From Candidatus Spongiihabitans thiooxidans (GTDB lineage: Bacteria > Pseudomonadota > Gammaproteobacteria > Arenicellales > Poriferihabitantaceae), in assembly GCA_001543005.1 (NCBI GenBank), contig LFLB01000028.1:1-47691 (forward strand): DNA of 47,691 nucleotides, given 5' to 3'. The translations under genes and the position numbers were made by a program. Of this stretch, positions 1-12,836 are shown piece by piece (the first letter of the stretch is position 1; every line of letters starts with the position of its first letter). The notes beneath the pieces were generated by a model. The model was given only the letters and a program-made list of their open reading frames with translations. It was not told where the DNA came from and ran no database searches.

Positions 1-1982
1 ATCTTCTCGGCGCCCGTGATGCTGTAGGCAGCGGCTATGGAGGACGACATCATATCAATGGTCACCACATCCCCATCCCCATTGTTCATCGTATCCCCTT
101 TGCCTGTACCCAGATTTATCGTGCCAGTGACCTCTGCGCCGATCTCGATATTCACTTTTTGAGCATGATCGTCGGAGCCCAAAATCGCGAAGGATCCTTC
201 GCCCGTGGCTGAAATCGCGCCGCTGTGGGTGATGGTCCCGGTGTTGTTTAAGTGAATGCCGTGCGCTCCATCGCCGGTGGTGGCAATCGTCCCGCTGCTG
301 GCGATATCGGTGTTAACGCCTTCCGCGTAAATGCCGTGCGCGTTTTCACCTTGCGTTGTGAGTGACCCGTTGTTGGTCAGCGTCGCGCTGTTGACATCGC
401 TTCCCATGGCCGAGGAGTCGTTTCCTGTTGTCGTGATCGTCCCGTTCTCCTTGTTCTCGGTCTTGAGAAAGCCCTGAACTGCAGCAGCATCCGCGCCCGC
501 ATGCGTGATCGTGCCGTTGTTGACAGCGGTGTTGCCGGTGCCACCAGAGTAAAGGGCGTTGATACCCGTGCCTGTTCCCCCCATCGTGATGGCGTTGTTA
601 TTGGTGACGGTGGTGTTATTGCCTCCAACATAAACGCCCTTGGTGTCCTTGGTTCCGCTCATGGTAATGGTGCCGTTGTTGGTGATTTGGATATTGTCGT
701 TTGCGGTGCCACTGCCGTATGTGCGAATGCCGTGAACATCAGTCCCGGACGTTGACGTTGAAAGAATCGTGCCGCTGCTCGTAATCGTAATCGTAATCTT
801 GGCATCATTGCCTCTTGCGGCAATACCGATATTGGGTTGGTTTCTATTGACACCGTTGCGTAAGCCCGTGAAACCCGTCCCCGACAGCGAAATTTCGCCA
901 CCATGCTCAATGACGGCTTTCCCGAAACTTGAGTAAATGCCGCTGACACCCGTTCCCGACAGTGAAATTTTGCTACCCTCTTTGGTGGTGATGGTGGCGG
1001 GTGCTTCTGAGTAAATGCCGTAAACCGTATCCCCCGCCGCTGTTATTGTGCCGCTGTGGAAAACGGTGGCACCATCGCCGTTCGTGCGAATGCCGTGCGC
1101 GTTATCGCCGGCGGTGGTTATCGTGCCGCCGCTGGTGACCTCGATCTCGGCGTTCGCGCCTTTCGCAAAGATGCCATAAGCGCTTTCGCCCGTGACTGTG
1201 GTTGTCCCGTCGGAGTTTTCTACTGTTTCCCCGGTTGAAATCGCGCCGCTATTCGTAACCTTGGTGTAATCGCCGCCCGACGAGATGCCGTGACCTAACT
1301 TGCCAGTGGTTGAAATCGAGTTGCTGTTGGTGATAATGGTGTTCTTGTTCGCTGTCCCGTCGGAGTCGTCGTTCGCGTAAATGCCGTAGGCGTTTTCCCC
1401 TGACGTTTCGAGATTCCCGTTGTTGGTCAGCGTCGCGCTGTTGACATTGCTTCCCATGGCCGGGGAGTCTTTTCCCTCGGTCGTGATCTTACCATCCATC
1501 CCATTCGTGGTCTCGGAGAAGCCCCAAACTGCAGAAGACCGCTCGCCCGCATGCGTGATCATGCCGGTGTTGACAGCGGTGTTGCCGGTGCCTTCCGAGT
1601 AAAGGGCGTTGATACCCGTGCCTGTTCCCTCCATCGTGATGGCCTCGTTGTTCGTGACGGTGGTTTCATTGCCTCTTACCCAAACGCCCGTGGTGCCAGA
1701 GGCTCCTTGCATGGTAATGGTGCCGTTGTTGTCGATTTGGTTATTATCGCCGGTGGAATAAATGCCGGTTCCATCATCGCCCGATATGGTAATGGCGCCG
1801 CCTTCGTCAACGGTCCCCTTATCGTCTCCGTCAAGATTCTGAGTTGAGGCTGCGGTCTCCCCGTCCGCGATGGTGAAATCCGCCGCCTGCGCGGAAGGGG
1901 CGAGGACCAGTGCGCCTGCGGTAATTAAGAAAATGATGAAACCATCAACCAATCGTCTATGTTGAATTTTAATTTTACGCAT
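1..1982 (-). CDS. Secreted repeat-rich adhesin / autotransporter-like protein, partial (3' end outside window)
   Basis: The open frame runs leftward from ATG at 1982 (AGGAG-type ribosome site just upstream) off the window edge, giving 660 codons without a stop. Residues 1 to about 34 form a signal peptide: basic start MRKIKIQHRR, hydrophobic core, then APSAQA-A as the probable signal peptidase I site. The rest is low-complexity, Thr/Gly/Asn/Ser-rich, built from degenerate units of about 20-25 residues of the type NNGTITxxGxxxxGIYxxG. This is typical of parallel beta-helix passenger domains of autotransporters and hemagglutinin-like adhesins. A much larger internal duplication is superimposed, at about 370-720 versus 1418-1770. 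No C-terminal beta-barrel is visible because the gene is cut, so the secretion route (type Va or other) is undecided. Role in surface adhesion is inferred from architecture only. Confidence 0.75.
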   Translation of the reverse strand, partial: MRKIKIQHRRLVDGFIIFLITAGALVLAPSAQAADFTIADGETAASTQNLDGDDKGTVDEGGAITISGDDGTGIYSTGDNNQIDNNGTITMQGASGTTGVWVRGNETTVTNNEAITMEGTGTGINALYSEGTGNTAVNTGMITHAGERSSAVWGFSETTNGMDGKITTEGKDSPAMGSNVNSATLTNNGNLETSGENAYGIYANDDSDGTANKNTIITNSNSISTTGKLGHGISSGGDYTKVTNSGAISTGETVENSDGTTTVTGESAYGIFAKGANAEIEVTSGGTITTAGDNAHGIRTNGDGATVFHSGTITAAGDTVYGIYSEAPATITTKEGSKISLSGTGVSGIYSSFGKAVIEHGGEISLSGTGFTGLRNGVNRNQPNIGIAARGNDAKITITITSSGTILSTSTSGTDVHGIRTYGSGTANDNIQITNNGTITMSGTKDTKGVYVGGNNTTVTNNNAITMGGTGTGINALYSGGTGNTAVNNGTITHAGADAAAVQGFLKTENKENGTITTTGNDSSAMGSDVNSATLTNNGSLTTQGENAHGIYAEGVNTDIASSGTIATTGDGAHGIHLNNTGTITHSGAISATGEGSFAILGSDDHAQKVNIEIGAEVTGTINLGTGKGDTMNNGDGDVVTIDMMSSSIAAAYSITGAEK
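370..1770 (-). repeat. Long internal duplication within the adhesin gene (about 350 bp, offset about 1.05 kb)
   Basis: The stretch from about 370 to 720 is repeated at about 1418-1770 with high nucleotide identity. For example, both contain the block starting cgttgttggtcagcgtcgcg, followed by tcccatggccg and later gcatgcgtgatc. In protein terms both copies encode NTAVNxGxITHAG, then SAMGSxVNSATLTNNG, then GENAxGIYA. The spacing is a multiple of the basic repeat. Such arrays recombine easily, so copy number may vary between strains and the region may be misassembled. Confidence 0.8.
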
Positions 1983-2852
1983 TTTATTTTGCTCCTGAAT
2001 ATTGTTCGTTAATAATTAATTCTTTGCAGCCAGCATTTTAAAAACCCGCTCTACAGTCTCAAGGCGGTGACCTGAACCTATACAACTACAATCATCATAA
2101 AGTGTATAGCAAAAACTACATATCCGGTCAAATAAAAATGGATTTTTTTATGGAAATCAACCTCAAAATAATTCGCGATCATATTTAGGATCTGAGTCAT
2201 GGCAAACAAAGGTCTAAATCAACCTCAATTCAAGACCGAAACCAGCGCTGGAAAATACCTTGAAACCCTTTGCTGGCCAGTTGCGATGCCGCCTTTGCCC
2301 GGGTGCTTTGGATTCAGGACAATGCCCAATCAAGCCGCGCTCACGCAAACGCCTGCGCCATGAACACAGCGTGCGCCGGCATCTCCCCGAATAGCCCAGC
2401 GCCGCTTCAAGCCCATGTCGACCCCGGAATCCAGGCATGCTGAGGCGCCGTTTTGCCATGTCATCGTTCATAGCTGATTTTATCGCATGTCCGCCAACCC
2501 GAGAAAACCCTTTGACGCCATCACCTATATGCTGATATTGCACTGCTTTGCCCCCCGTCGCAGTGCAGTATGTTTCTGAACCTATACAGGTGCCATACGC
2601 CCGCTCGGCGCGCCCCTCGCATTTTCCAGCATCTTCATAATCCACCCAATCCACTCACAAAACCATCATATAAATGGCGATCTTGTACTCGCGCCCGCTT
2701 ATGATGGAGCAGGATTGGAACGATGTGGTATTATCAATCACTCATTCAGACTGCCTGATTTTGTCTCATAGGTATTGAGTCAGGGTATTGAGTCAGGACA
2801 AATGGTTTAAAATTCAAATGTATATCATTATTAAAATTGCACCAAAATTGTT
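1983..2852. other. 870-bp gap between the divergent adhesin and accA
   Basis: It contains the adhesin 5' region (1983 to about 2160, AT-rich). No confident gene follows. A possible short plus-strand ORF at 2199-2363 (MANKGLNQPQF..., AGGA upstream) has a weak resemblance (YLETLCWP) to the N terminus of IS1595-type transposases. It would need a frameshift to continue into a CxxC-like zinc ribbon, so it is not called as a gene. The accA promoter should lie in 2650-2850. A perfect 13-bp tandem repeat sits at 2771-2796. Confidence 0.5.
2771..2796. repeat. 13-bp perfect tandem duplication upstream of accA
   Basis: The unit ggtattgagtcag occurs twice head to tail. It is one of many short tandem duplications in this window. 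Confidence 0.9.
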
Positions 2853-3815
2853 ATGAGTCTTGATTATCTCGAATTTGAGAAACCTATCGCGGAGTTACAG
2901 GAAAAAATTGCCGAGTTGCGGAGAATCAGTTCAACCGGCGAGTTAAATCTGGATTATGAAATCAGTAGGCTGTGCGCGAAAAACTTGCGGCTGACAAAAG
3001 AGATATTCGCCAAGCTTGATGCCTGGCAAATTACACAAATCGCTCGGCATCCTTTGCGCCCGTACACGCTGGATTACATCAAAAGAATTGTGGTCGATTT
3101 TCAGGAACTGCATGGCGACCGAATGTATTCCGATGATGGCGCAATTGTCGCTGGGTTGGGATGGATTGGCGACCACAGAGTCGCCATTGTTGGCCACCAG
3201 AAGGGTCGGGATACCAAACAACGTACCAGACGTAATTTTGGTATGGCAAGACCAGAGGGCTACCGCAAGGCCCAGCGGATAATGCGGCTGGCGGAGCGAT
3301 TTGGCCTACCGGTAGTTACATTTATTGATACGCCTGGCGCCTATCCCGGGGTAGGCGCCGAGGAACGAGGGCAAAGCCAGGCTATTGCACAATCCATTGA
3401 AGTGATGGCGACATTGAAAACCCCCATAATTTCCGTGGTCATTGGCGAAGGAGGTTCTGGCGGCGCTCTTGCGATTGGGGTATGCGATAAATTGCTGATG
3501 TTGAAATATTCAACCTATGCGGTCATCTCCCCCGAAGGGTGCGCCTCTATTTTATGGAGGAGTGCGGATAAGGCCGCCGAAGCCGCTGAGGCGATGAGGA
3601 TAACGACTTGGGAGTTATCAAAATTTGGTCTGGTCGATAAAGTTATTGCCGAACCACTGGGCGGTGCACACCGAGACTATGATGAAACTGCAGGGTCCGT
3701 CAAAGACAAAATTGTTGAGGCGCTGAGAGAGTTTGAGAACGTCGACAATGAACAACTGCTTGAAAATCGTTATGCGCGACTCATGAGTTTTGGGAAATTT
3801 GAACTTAAAGAGTGA
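2853..3815 (+). CDS. accA: Acetyl-CoA carboxylase carboxyltransferase subunit alpha
   Basis: 320 residues, the usual length for bacterial AccA. With AccD it transfers the carboxyl group from carboxybiotin on AccB to acetyl-CoA, making malonyl-CoA for fatty acid synthesis in the cytoplasm. The N terminus has the family's coiled start ([15 protein letters not shown]). The centre has the crotonase-fold carboxyltransferase signatures [10 protein letters not shown] and [12 protein letters not shown], and the [11 protein letters not shown] block follows. accB and accC lie elsewhere in this window (25468-27344); accD is not seen. The stop overlaps the GTG start of tilS by 4 bases (GTGA), inside a 13-bp duplication. 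Confidence 0.97.
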   Translation: MSLDYLEFEKPIAELQEKIAELRRISSTGELNLDYEISRLCAKNLRLTKEIFAKLDAWQITQIARHPLRPYTLDYIKRIVVDFQELHGDRMYSDDGAIVAGLGWIGDHRVAIVGHQKGRDTKQRTRRNFGMARPEGYRKAQRIMRLAERFGLPVVTFIDTPGAYPGVGAEERGQSQAIAQSIEVMATLKTPIISVVIGEGGSGGALAIGVCDKLLMLKYSTYAVISPEGCASILWRSADKAAEAAEAMRITTWELSKFGLVDKVIAEPLGGAHRDYDETAGSVKDKIVEALREFENVDNEQLLENRYARLMSFGKFELKE

Positions 3816-3826
3816 ACTTAAAGATT
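3801..3826. repeat. 13-bp tandem duplication spanning the accA stop and tilS start
   Basis: gaacttaaagagt is followed directly by gaacttaaagatt (one mismatch). The accA stop TGA and tilS GTG sit at the copy junction, so the accA C terminus (ELKE) and tilS N terminus (NLKI) are encoded by the two copies in different frames. Confidence 0.9.
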
Positions 3827-5254
3827 AAGCAATCCACTACTGACTTTTCCGCCCAGGCACTATCCAGGATTTTATTTGAAAACTTTGGACTGGCTGAGAA
3901 TACACAGTTTGTAGTTGCTTATAGCGGTGGGTGCGATTCGCAGGTTTTGTTGCATGGACTGGTATCTTTACGCAATCAATCGAACATTAATGTCATTGCG
4001 GCGCACTTTGATCATGGATTACAACCCCAATCTGCGATTTGGACCAAGCAATGCGAGCGCTGGTGCAATGAGTTTGAGGTGGGTTTCGTTTCTGTTCGCC
4101 GGACAATTAATTCCGGGACCGGGGAAAGCATCGAAGCGAATGCGCGCAATGCCAGATACCATTGGCTTGATGAAATTTCGGAACCTAATCATGTGGTGGT
4201 CAGTGCGCATCATGCTGACGATCAGGCGGAAACATTTTTGTTAAACCTGTTTCAGGGAAAAGAAATTGAACAACTTGCAGGGGTCGCGCCTGCAAGACCA
4301 TTAGTTCATGGATCGAAAAACCAATTGATCCGTCCATTGCTTGGTTTTCGCAAGACGCAATTGATGCACTACGCACAACTAAAAAAACTGAAATGGATTG
4401 AGGATCCGATGAATCATGATGTTCAGTTCTATCGAAATTATATTCGGCATGAGTTAATACCCATGCTGAGTCATCGATGGCCCGGTATGGTTATCGCACT
4501 AAACCGGGCGGCCGATTCCTGCCGCCGGATCGCTGAACGCGATAGAGCGAAATTATCCGCGTTGTACGAAAGCGGCTGCTGCCTGCAATCCAGAGGTGTT
4601 TTTTGTTTAACCGACCCGTTACATCTCGATCAGTTTTTGGACGTGACTCAGGTTAATGAAGAGCGTCAGTTTGAAATGACTGGATTGATCCGTTACTGGA
4701 TTCACAACGCCGGTTATGCGTCCCCTTCAAATGGGCAATTGGCGACCCTGTATCACCAAATTGTAGCGCAACAAGCATCACAGGCGACCCTTGAGTTCAA
4801 TGGCACGGATAGCCCGGATAACCTGGCAGCACGGTATTATAATCGTCATTTATATCTCACCAAGTCAATGCCGGGCCAGAAATCCCGGGGGCGGAGATAT
4901 TTAACCATGCCCTGGGATATGCAGGCAATGAACATTCCTGAATATGGTATAGCGGTGGAAATAGTAAACGCGGAATCAGGAGGAATACAGCGGCGCACTA
5001 TGCACGGAAAAAAATTTCATTTAGCCTGGCGAAAAGGCGGTGAGCGGGTGCGGCTGAATAATCGACAGCATCACTCTTCATTGAAAAAATTATTCCAGGC
5101 TAATCATGTACCGCCTTGGGAGCGGGATTGTTTGCCATTTTTAAAAATCGACGATGAAATTGCCTGGGTCCATGGTATTGGTGGGTTAGGCGAATATGCG
5201 GCGGATTCGAGTAATTTAGGAATCCGCCTCCAATTTTCTCGGATTAATGATTGA
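3812..5254 (+). CDS. tilS: tRNA(Ile)-lysidine synthase
   Basis: 480 residues, at the long end for the family, like enterobacterial TilS with its extra C-terminal domains. It converts C34 of tRNA-Ile(CAU) to lysidine using ATP and lysine, which switches decoding from AUG to AUA and is essential. The PP-loop ATP-binding motif is SGGCDS at residues 38-43. The family block [17 protein letters not shown] follows, and RPLLGFRK and DPMNHD lie in the catalytic domain. The C-terminal half carries the substrate-binding and TilS-C domains ([16 protein letters not shown]). The start is GTG at 3812, translationally coupled to accA by a 4-base overlap. Confidence 0.95.
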   Translation: MNLKIKQSTTDFSAQALSRILFENFGLAENTQFVVAYSGGCDSQVLLHGLVSLRNQSNINVIAAHFDHGLQPQSAIWTKQCERWCNEFEVGFVSVRRTINSGTGESIEANARNARYHWLDEISEPNHVVVSAHHADDQAETFLLNLFQGKEIEQLAGVAPARPLVHGSKNQLIRPLLGFRKTQLMHYAQLKKLKWIEDPMNHDVQFYRNYIRHELIPMLSHRWPGMVIALNRAADSCRRIAERDRAKLSALYESGCCLQSRGVFCLTDPLHLDQFLDVTQVNEERQFEMTGLIRYWIHNAGYASPSNGQLATLYHQIVAQQASQATLEFNGTDSPDNLAARYYNRHLYLTKSMPGQKSRGRRYLTMPWDMQAMNIPEYGIAVEIVNAESGGIQRRTMHGKKFHLAWRKGGERVRLNNRQHHSSLKKLFQANHVPPWERDCLPFLKIDDEIAWVHGIGGLGEYAADSSNLGIRLQFSRIND

Positions 5255-5300
5255 GAGTTTCACCCTTTTGTTGTATATTTTTTGGATATACCCAGACCAT

Positions 5301-5318
5301 AGGGCATAAAGGGCATAA
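5301..5318. repeat. 9-bp perfect tandem duplication in the tilS-pyrG gap
   Basis: agggcataa occurs twice in tandem. It lies in the 262-bp leader before pyrG, where I see no clear terminator or attenuator apart from a weak gtatat/atatac hairpin near 5271-5291. Confidence 0.85.
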
Positions 5319-5504
5319 ACGTCTCAGTATTGAATTTGGCAGTCTATCCTCACGTCCGGGGAACTGCATTCTGGTCATTCCCTAAGCACATCCGCACCCT
5401 GAACGATTGTTAATGTTTGGTTGATTGTTGCCGTTATTTAGCCTGTTTTATTGAGTTAAGTAGCGCAATCGAGGCTAGTTCAGGGTGTCAAAATTTACCA
5501 GTAA

Positions 5505-7166
<1,662 letters not shown>

Positions 7167-7200
7167 TTGACACAAGAACAGTCAATATTATAATCGGAAA

Positions 7201-9344
<2,144 letters not shown>

Positions 9345-9355
9345 TACGAAATAAA

Positions 9356-9631
9356 TTGAAATCGATTAACCTCCTATTGCTTATCATTTTTCTGGGCACC
9401 CAATATGCGTTGTGGTTTGGGGATAAGAATGTTTTCGACTGGTATCGTCTTAACCAGGCCGCCGAGGAAGCCCGGTTGGAAAACGCAGAACTTGGGCAAA
9501 GAAACCAACGGCTTGTTGCGGAGGTGATCGATCTCAAGGAAGGCGGCGAAACCGTTGAAACCATTGCCCGATCGCAGCTCGGTTTAATAAAGAAAGGGGA
9601 AACCTTTTACCAGATTATCGAAAACAAGTAA
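9356..9631 (+). CDS. ftsB: Cell division protein FtsB
   Basis: 91 residues. It is a small bitopic membrane protein of the FtsQLB divisome complex. The N-terminal transmembrane segment (LLLLIIFLGTQYALWFG, about residues 5-21) is followed by a short charged coiled coil (AAEEARLENAELGQRNQRL) and the family's ARSQLGLIKKGETFYQI tail. The start is TTG at 9356, 11 bases after the eno stop. In many gammaproteobacteria ispD follows. Here a restriction-modification gene does. Confidence 0.93.
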   Translation: MKSINLLLLIIFLGTQYALWFGDKNVFDWYRLNQAAEEARLENAELGQRNQRLVAEVIDLKEGGETVETIARSQLGLIKKGETFYQIIENK

Positions 9632-9650
9632 AAATAATTAACGGACATAA

Positions 9651-12392
9651 ATGCCTCTGAGTTGGAACGAAATTCGCGCCCGCGCCTTGACATTCTCCAA
9701 TGAATGGGGTGACGAATCCTCCGAAGGCGCCGAAGCCAAATCTTTCTGGGACGGTTTTTTTAATATCTTCGGCGTGTCCCGCCGCCGTATCGCGTCCTTT
9801 GAAAAGCACGTAAAGAAAATCGACGGCAGGGATGGTTATATCGATTTGCTGTGGAAAGGCGTACTGCTGATTGAGCATAAATCACGCGGCAAAGACCTTG
9901 ATCGCGCCTATCGCCAAGCATTGGATTACTTCCCCGGTATAAAAGAGCGCGACTTGCCACGTTATATGGTGGTGTCCGATTTTGCGCGTTTCCGCTTATA
10001 TGATCTGGACAAAGACATTGAGCATGAATTTACCCTGCAAGACCTGCACAAAAACGTCCATCGCTTCGCCTTCATCGCCGGCTATCAAACCCACAAGATC
10101 AAAGAGCAAGACCCGGTCAACATCAAAGCCGCCGAGTTGATGGGCAAACTACACGACCAATTGCGCGATATTGGCTACACCGGCCACGACTTGGAAGTGT
10201 ATCTGGTGCGCTTGTTGTTTTGCCTATTCGCCGAAGACACCGGCATATTCCAGCGCCAGCAGTTTCAGGACTACATTGAACAGCGCACCTTTGAGGACGG
10301 TGCCGATTTGGGCCACCATCTTGTCACCTTTTTTCATCTGCTCGACACGCCGTCTGAAAAACGGCTCAGCAATCAGGATGAACAACTCAACGCATTTCCG
10401 TATGTCAACGGCAAGCTGTTTGAAGAAAGGCTGCCCCCGGCCGCATTTGACAGCGCTATGCGCCAAGCCCTGCTGGAATGTTGCGCGCTGGATTGGAGTC
10501 GCATCTCCCCGGCGATTTTCGGCTCGCTGTTTCAATCCATTATGGATGAAGAAGCGCGCAGGAATTTAGGCGCGCACTACACCAGCGAGCAAAATATACT
10601 GAAGCTGATTAATCCGTTATTCATGGATGATCTACGCGCCGAATTCAACAAGGTAAAAAACAACAAAAACAAACTATTTGAATTTCATAAAAAACTCAGA
10701 ACCCTGACCTTCCTCGACCCGGCCTGCGGCTGCGGCAACTTTCTGGTGATCGCCTATCGTGAATTGCGGTTATTGGAGTTGGAAGTATTACGCGCGGCTC
10801 ATAAAAGCGGACAAATGGTGATCGACATTCACCAGATGATACAACTGGATGTCGATCAATTTTATGGCATCGAAATAGAAGAGTTTCCAGCACAAATCGC
10901 GCAAGTGGCGTTATGGTTGGTGGATCATCAAATGAATCTGCTGGTCTCACAAGAGTTTGGCATGTACTTTGCACGTATTCCGTTGAAGTCAAGCGCGAAA
11001 ATAGTTCATGGCAATGCGCTGAGGATGGATTGGCGCAATGTGGTTGCGCCAGAGCGGTTGAATTACATTATGGGAAATCCGCCGTTTGTTGGGCAACGTT
11101 ATCGACCAGCTGATAAAACAGCCGAGATGCTTGCGTGTTATCGCAACCCAAAAGGTGTTGCAATGGTGGATTATGTATCAGCGTGGTATTGCAAGGCGGT
11201 TAATCACATCGCCGACACCGATATTAAATGTGCGTTTGTTTCCACCAATTCCATTATTCAGGGCACACAAGTAGTTCCCTTGTGGAATGAATTGCGAAGT
11301 CGAGACAAGATTCATATTCATTTTGCTCACCGAACTTTCAAGTGGACGAATGAAGCTAGGGGAAAAGCCGCCGTGTATTGCGTGATCATTGGTTTTGGTT
11401 TGCGCGAAGCGAAAACGAAAAAATTGTTTGAATATGAAAATGTTACTGCTGATCCGTATGAAATGCGGGCGAACAATATCAATCCGTATTTGATTGATGC
11501 TCCCGATGTGTTTGTGCAGAGTCGCGGCGCGCCGATTTGCGATATAACTCCGATGGTACGTGGTAGCGATGCGGTTGACGATGGACATTTATTGTTAGAG
11601 GAAGAGGAAAAACAAGATTTAATTAAGCGCGAGCCAAAAGCAAAACGATGGATTCGACCGTACCTAAGTGGAAAAGGATTTTTGTATAACAAGCCGCGTT
11701 ATTGTTTGTGGCTGGTAAATTGCCCGCCCAATGAATTGCGTAACATGCCTATAGTAATGAGGCGAGTGGAAGCGGTAAGAGTAGCACGACTAGCCAGCAA
11801 AAGTATTCCAGCGCGCAGGTTAGCCGATACGCCAACATTGTTCGCAACGATTAGAACAACCAAAAGCAAATTTTTGTTTATACCGCAGGTCTCATCGGAA
11901 AACAGGATTTACATACCGGTTGCTTACTTTGGCCCTGAAGTGATTTGCGCCGGCCCGAATTTCCAGATTCCCAATGCAACATTATACGAGTTCGGGGTTT
12001 TCACTTCGCTTATGCATAATGCGTGGATGCGAGTTGTATGCGGTAGATTGAAAAGCGATTATCGTTATTCCAATACGATCGTTTACAACAACTTTCCCTG
12101 GCCCAAAACCCCAACCGAAAAACAGGCCGCCGACATTGAAGCAAAAGCGCAAGTAATCTTGGACGCCCGCGCAAAGTTTCCCGATTCCACCCTCGCCGAC
12201 CTCTACGACCCGCTGACCATGCCGCCCATACTACTCAAAGCCCACAACGCATTGGATAAAGCCGTAGATCGCGCCTACCGCCGGGCTTCGGATAAAAGAG
12301 GCGCCTTCAACAACGAGGCTGAGCGCGTCTCGTTTCTATTCAACCTCTACCAACAATACACCGCCCCGATATTGCCGGAAGTGAGGCTTTAG
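9651..12392 (+). CDS. MmeI-like type IIL restriction-modification enzyme (fused endonuclease/N6-adenine methyltransferase)
   Basis: 913 residues. The N-terminal nuclease motif is D65 ... E75-H-K77 (IDLLW...LLIEHKSRG), the D-ExK arrangement of MmeI-type enzymes. A helical connector follows, with LGAHYTSEQNILKLI before the methyltransferase. SAM motif I is DPACGCGNF at 356-364 and catalytic motif IV is NPPF at 476-479 (gamma-class N6-adenine). The later part should hold the target-recognition region and the C-terminal domain (PTLADLYDP-like STLADLYDPLTMP). In this family one polypeptide both cuts and methylates one strand of its site, so no separate methylase is needed. It sits between ftsB and ygfZ, probably as an insertion. 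The last codons and stop (PEVRL-stop) lie inside the first copy of the palindromic array, so its C terminus may have been rewritten by that array. Confidence 0.88.
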   Translation: MPLSWNEIRARALTFSNEWGDESSEGAEAKSFWDGFFNIFGVSRRRIASFEKHVKKIDGRDGYIDLLWKGVLLIEHKSRGKDLDRAYRQALDYFPGIKERDLPRYMVVSDFARFRLYDLDKDIEHEFTLQDLHKNVHRFAFIAGYQTHKIKEQDPVNIKAAELMGKLHDQLRDIGYTGHDLEVYLVRLLFCLFAEDTGIFQRQQFQDYIEQRTFEDGADLGHHLVTFFHLLDTPSEKRLSNQDEQLNAFPYVNGKLFEERLPPAAFDSAMRQALLECCALDWSRISPAIFGSLFQSIMDEEARRNLGAHYTSEQNILKLINPLFMDDLRAEFNKVKNNKNKLFEFHKKLRTLTFLDPACGCGNFLVIAYRELRLLELEVLRAAHKSGQMVIDIHQMIQLDVDQFYGIEIEEFPAQIAQVALWLVDHQMNLLVSQEFGMYFARIPLKSSAKIVHGNALRMDWRNVVAPERLNYIMGNPPFVGQRYRPADKTAEMLACYRNPKGVAMVDYVSAWYCKAVNHIADTDIKCAFVSTNSIIQGTQVVPLWNELRSRDKIHIHFAHRTFKWTNEARGKAAVYCVIIGFGLREAKTKKLFEYENVTADPYEMRANNINPYLIDAPDVFVQSRGAPICDITPMVRGSDAVDDGHLLLEEEEKQDLIKREPKAKRWIRPYLSGKGFLYNKPRYCLWLVNCPPNELRNMPIVMRRVEAVRVARLASKSIPARRLADTPTLFATIRTTKSKFLFIPQVSSENRIYIPVAYFGPEVICAGPNFQIPNATLYEFGVFTSLMHNAWMRVVCGRLKSDYRYSNTIVYNNFPWPKTPTEKQAADIEAKAQVILDARAKFPDSTLADLYDPLTMPPILLKAHNALDKAVDRAYRRASDKRGAFNNEAERVSFLFNLYQQYTAPILPEVRL

Positions 12393-12742
12393 CCTCGCCA
12401 AGCCGTTGCCAAGATGGCGGGACTAAAGTCCCGCTTCCGAGGCATGATAGCCGGAAGTGAGGCTTTAGCCTCGCCAAGCCGTTGCCAAGATGGCGGGACT
12501 AAGGTCCCGCTTCCGGGGCATGATAGCCGGAAGTGAGGCTTTAGCCTCGCCAAGCCGTTGCAAATGTCGGGACTAAGGTCCCGCTTCCGAGGCATGATAG
12601 CCGGAAGTGAGGCTTTAGCCTCGCCAAGCCGTTGCCAAGATGGCGGGACTAAAGTCCCGCTTCCGAGGCATGATAGCCGGAAGTGAGGCTTCAGCCTCGC
12701 CAAGCCGTTGCCAAGATGGCGGGACTAAGGTCCCGCTTCCGA
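12375..12742. repeat. Palindromic tandem array, 5 copies of a 76-bp unit
   Basis: Copies are 12375-12450, 12451-12526, 12527-12600 (2 bp shorter), 12601-12676 and 12677-12742 (truncated). Each unit holds two perfect or near-perfect hairpins: gaggctttagcctc (6-bp stem, loop tt) and gcgggactaaagtcccgc (8-bp stem, loop aa). Variants in copies 2, 3 and 5 change agtccc to ggtccc, which keeps a U-G wobble pair in plus-strand RNA. There are no variable spacers, so it is not CRISPR. It resembles REP/BIME-like or MITE-derived repeats. Copy 1 supplies the stop codon of the restriction-modification gene. Confidence 0.92.
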
Positions 12743-12808
12743 GCTTAATAGTCTCATTTGTGTCTGAGCCCGGACAAGGGGACTGAATCGCGCGTAATCA
12801 AACAGTCC

Positions 12809-12836
12809 TTTATTGTGCCTGGTTTATTGTGCTTGG
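12809..12836. repeat. 14-bp tandem duplication at the ygfZ stop codon
   Basis: tttattgtgcctgg is followed by tttattgtgcttgg, and a third degenerate copy starts tttatttcat. On the minus strand this repeats the codons for the C terminus (NQAQ) and the TAA stop. Confidence 0.85.

Noticed and set aside
2199..2363. Short plus-strand ORF with slight IS1595 transposase-like N terminus (YLETLCWP)
   Set aside because: Only a few residues match, a frameshift would be needed for the zinc ribbon, and no inverted repeats were seen. The opposite-strand 146-codon ORF (2214-2654) has no family features either.
12389..12703. 104-codon minus-strand ORF over the palindromic array
   Set aside because: Its protein is a direct translation of the 76-bp repeat (ARLKPHFRLSC repeated) with no independent signal; artefact of the period not introducing stops.
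12375..12742. CRISPR array
   Set aside because: Whole 76-bp units repeat without unique spacers, and no cas genes are nearby.
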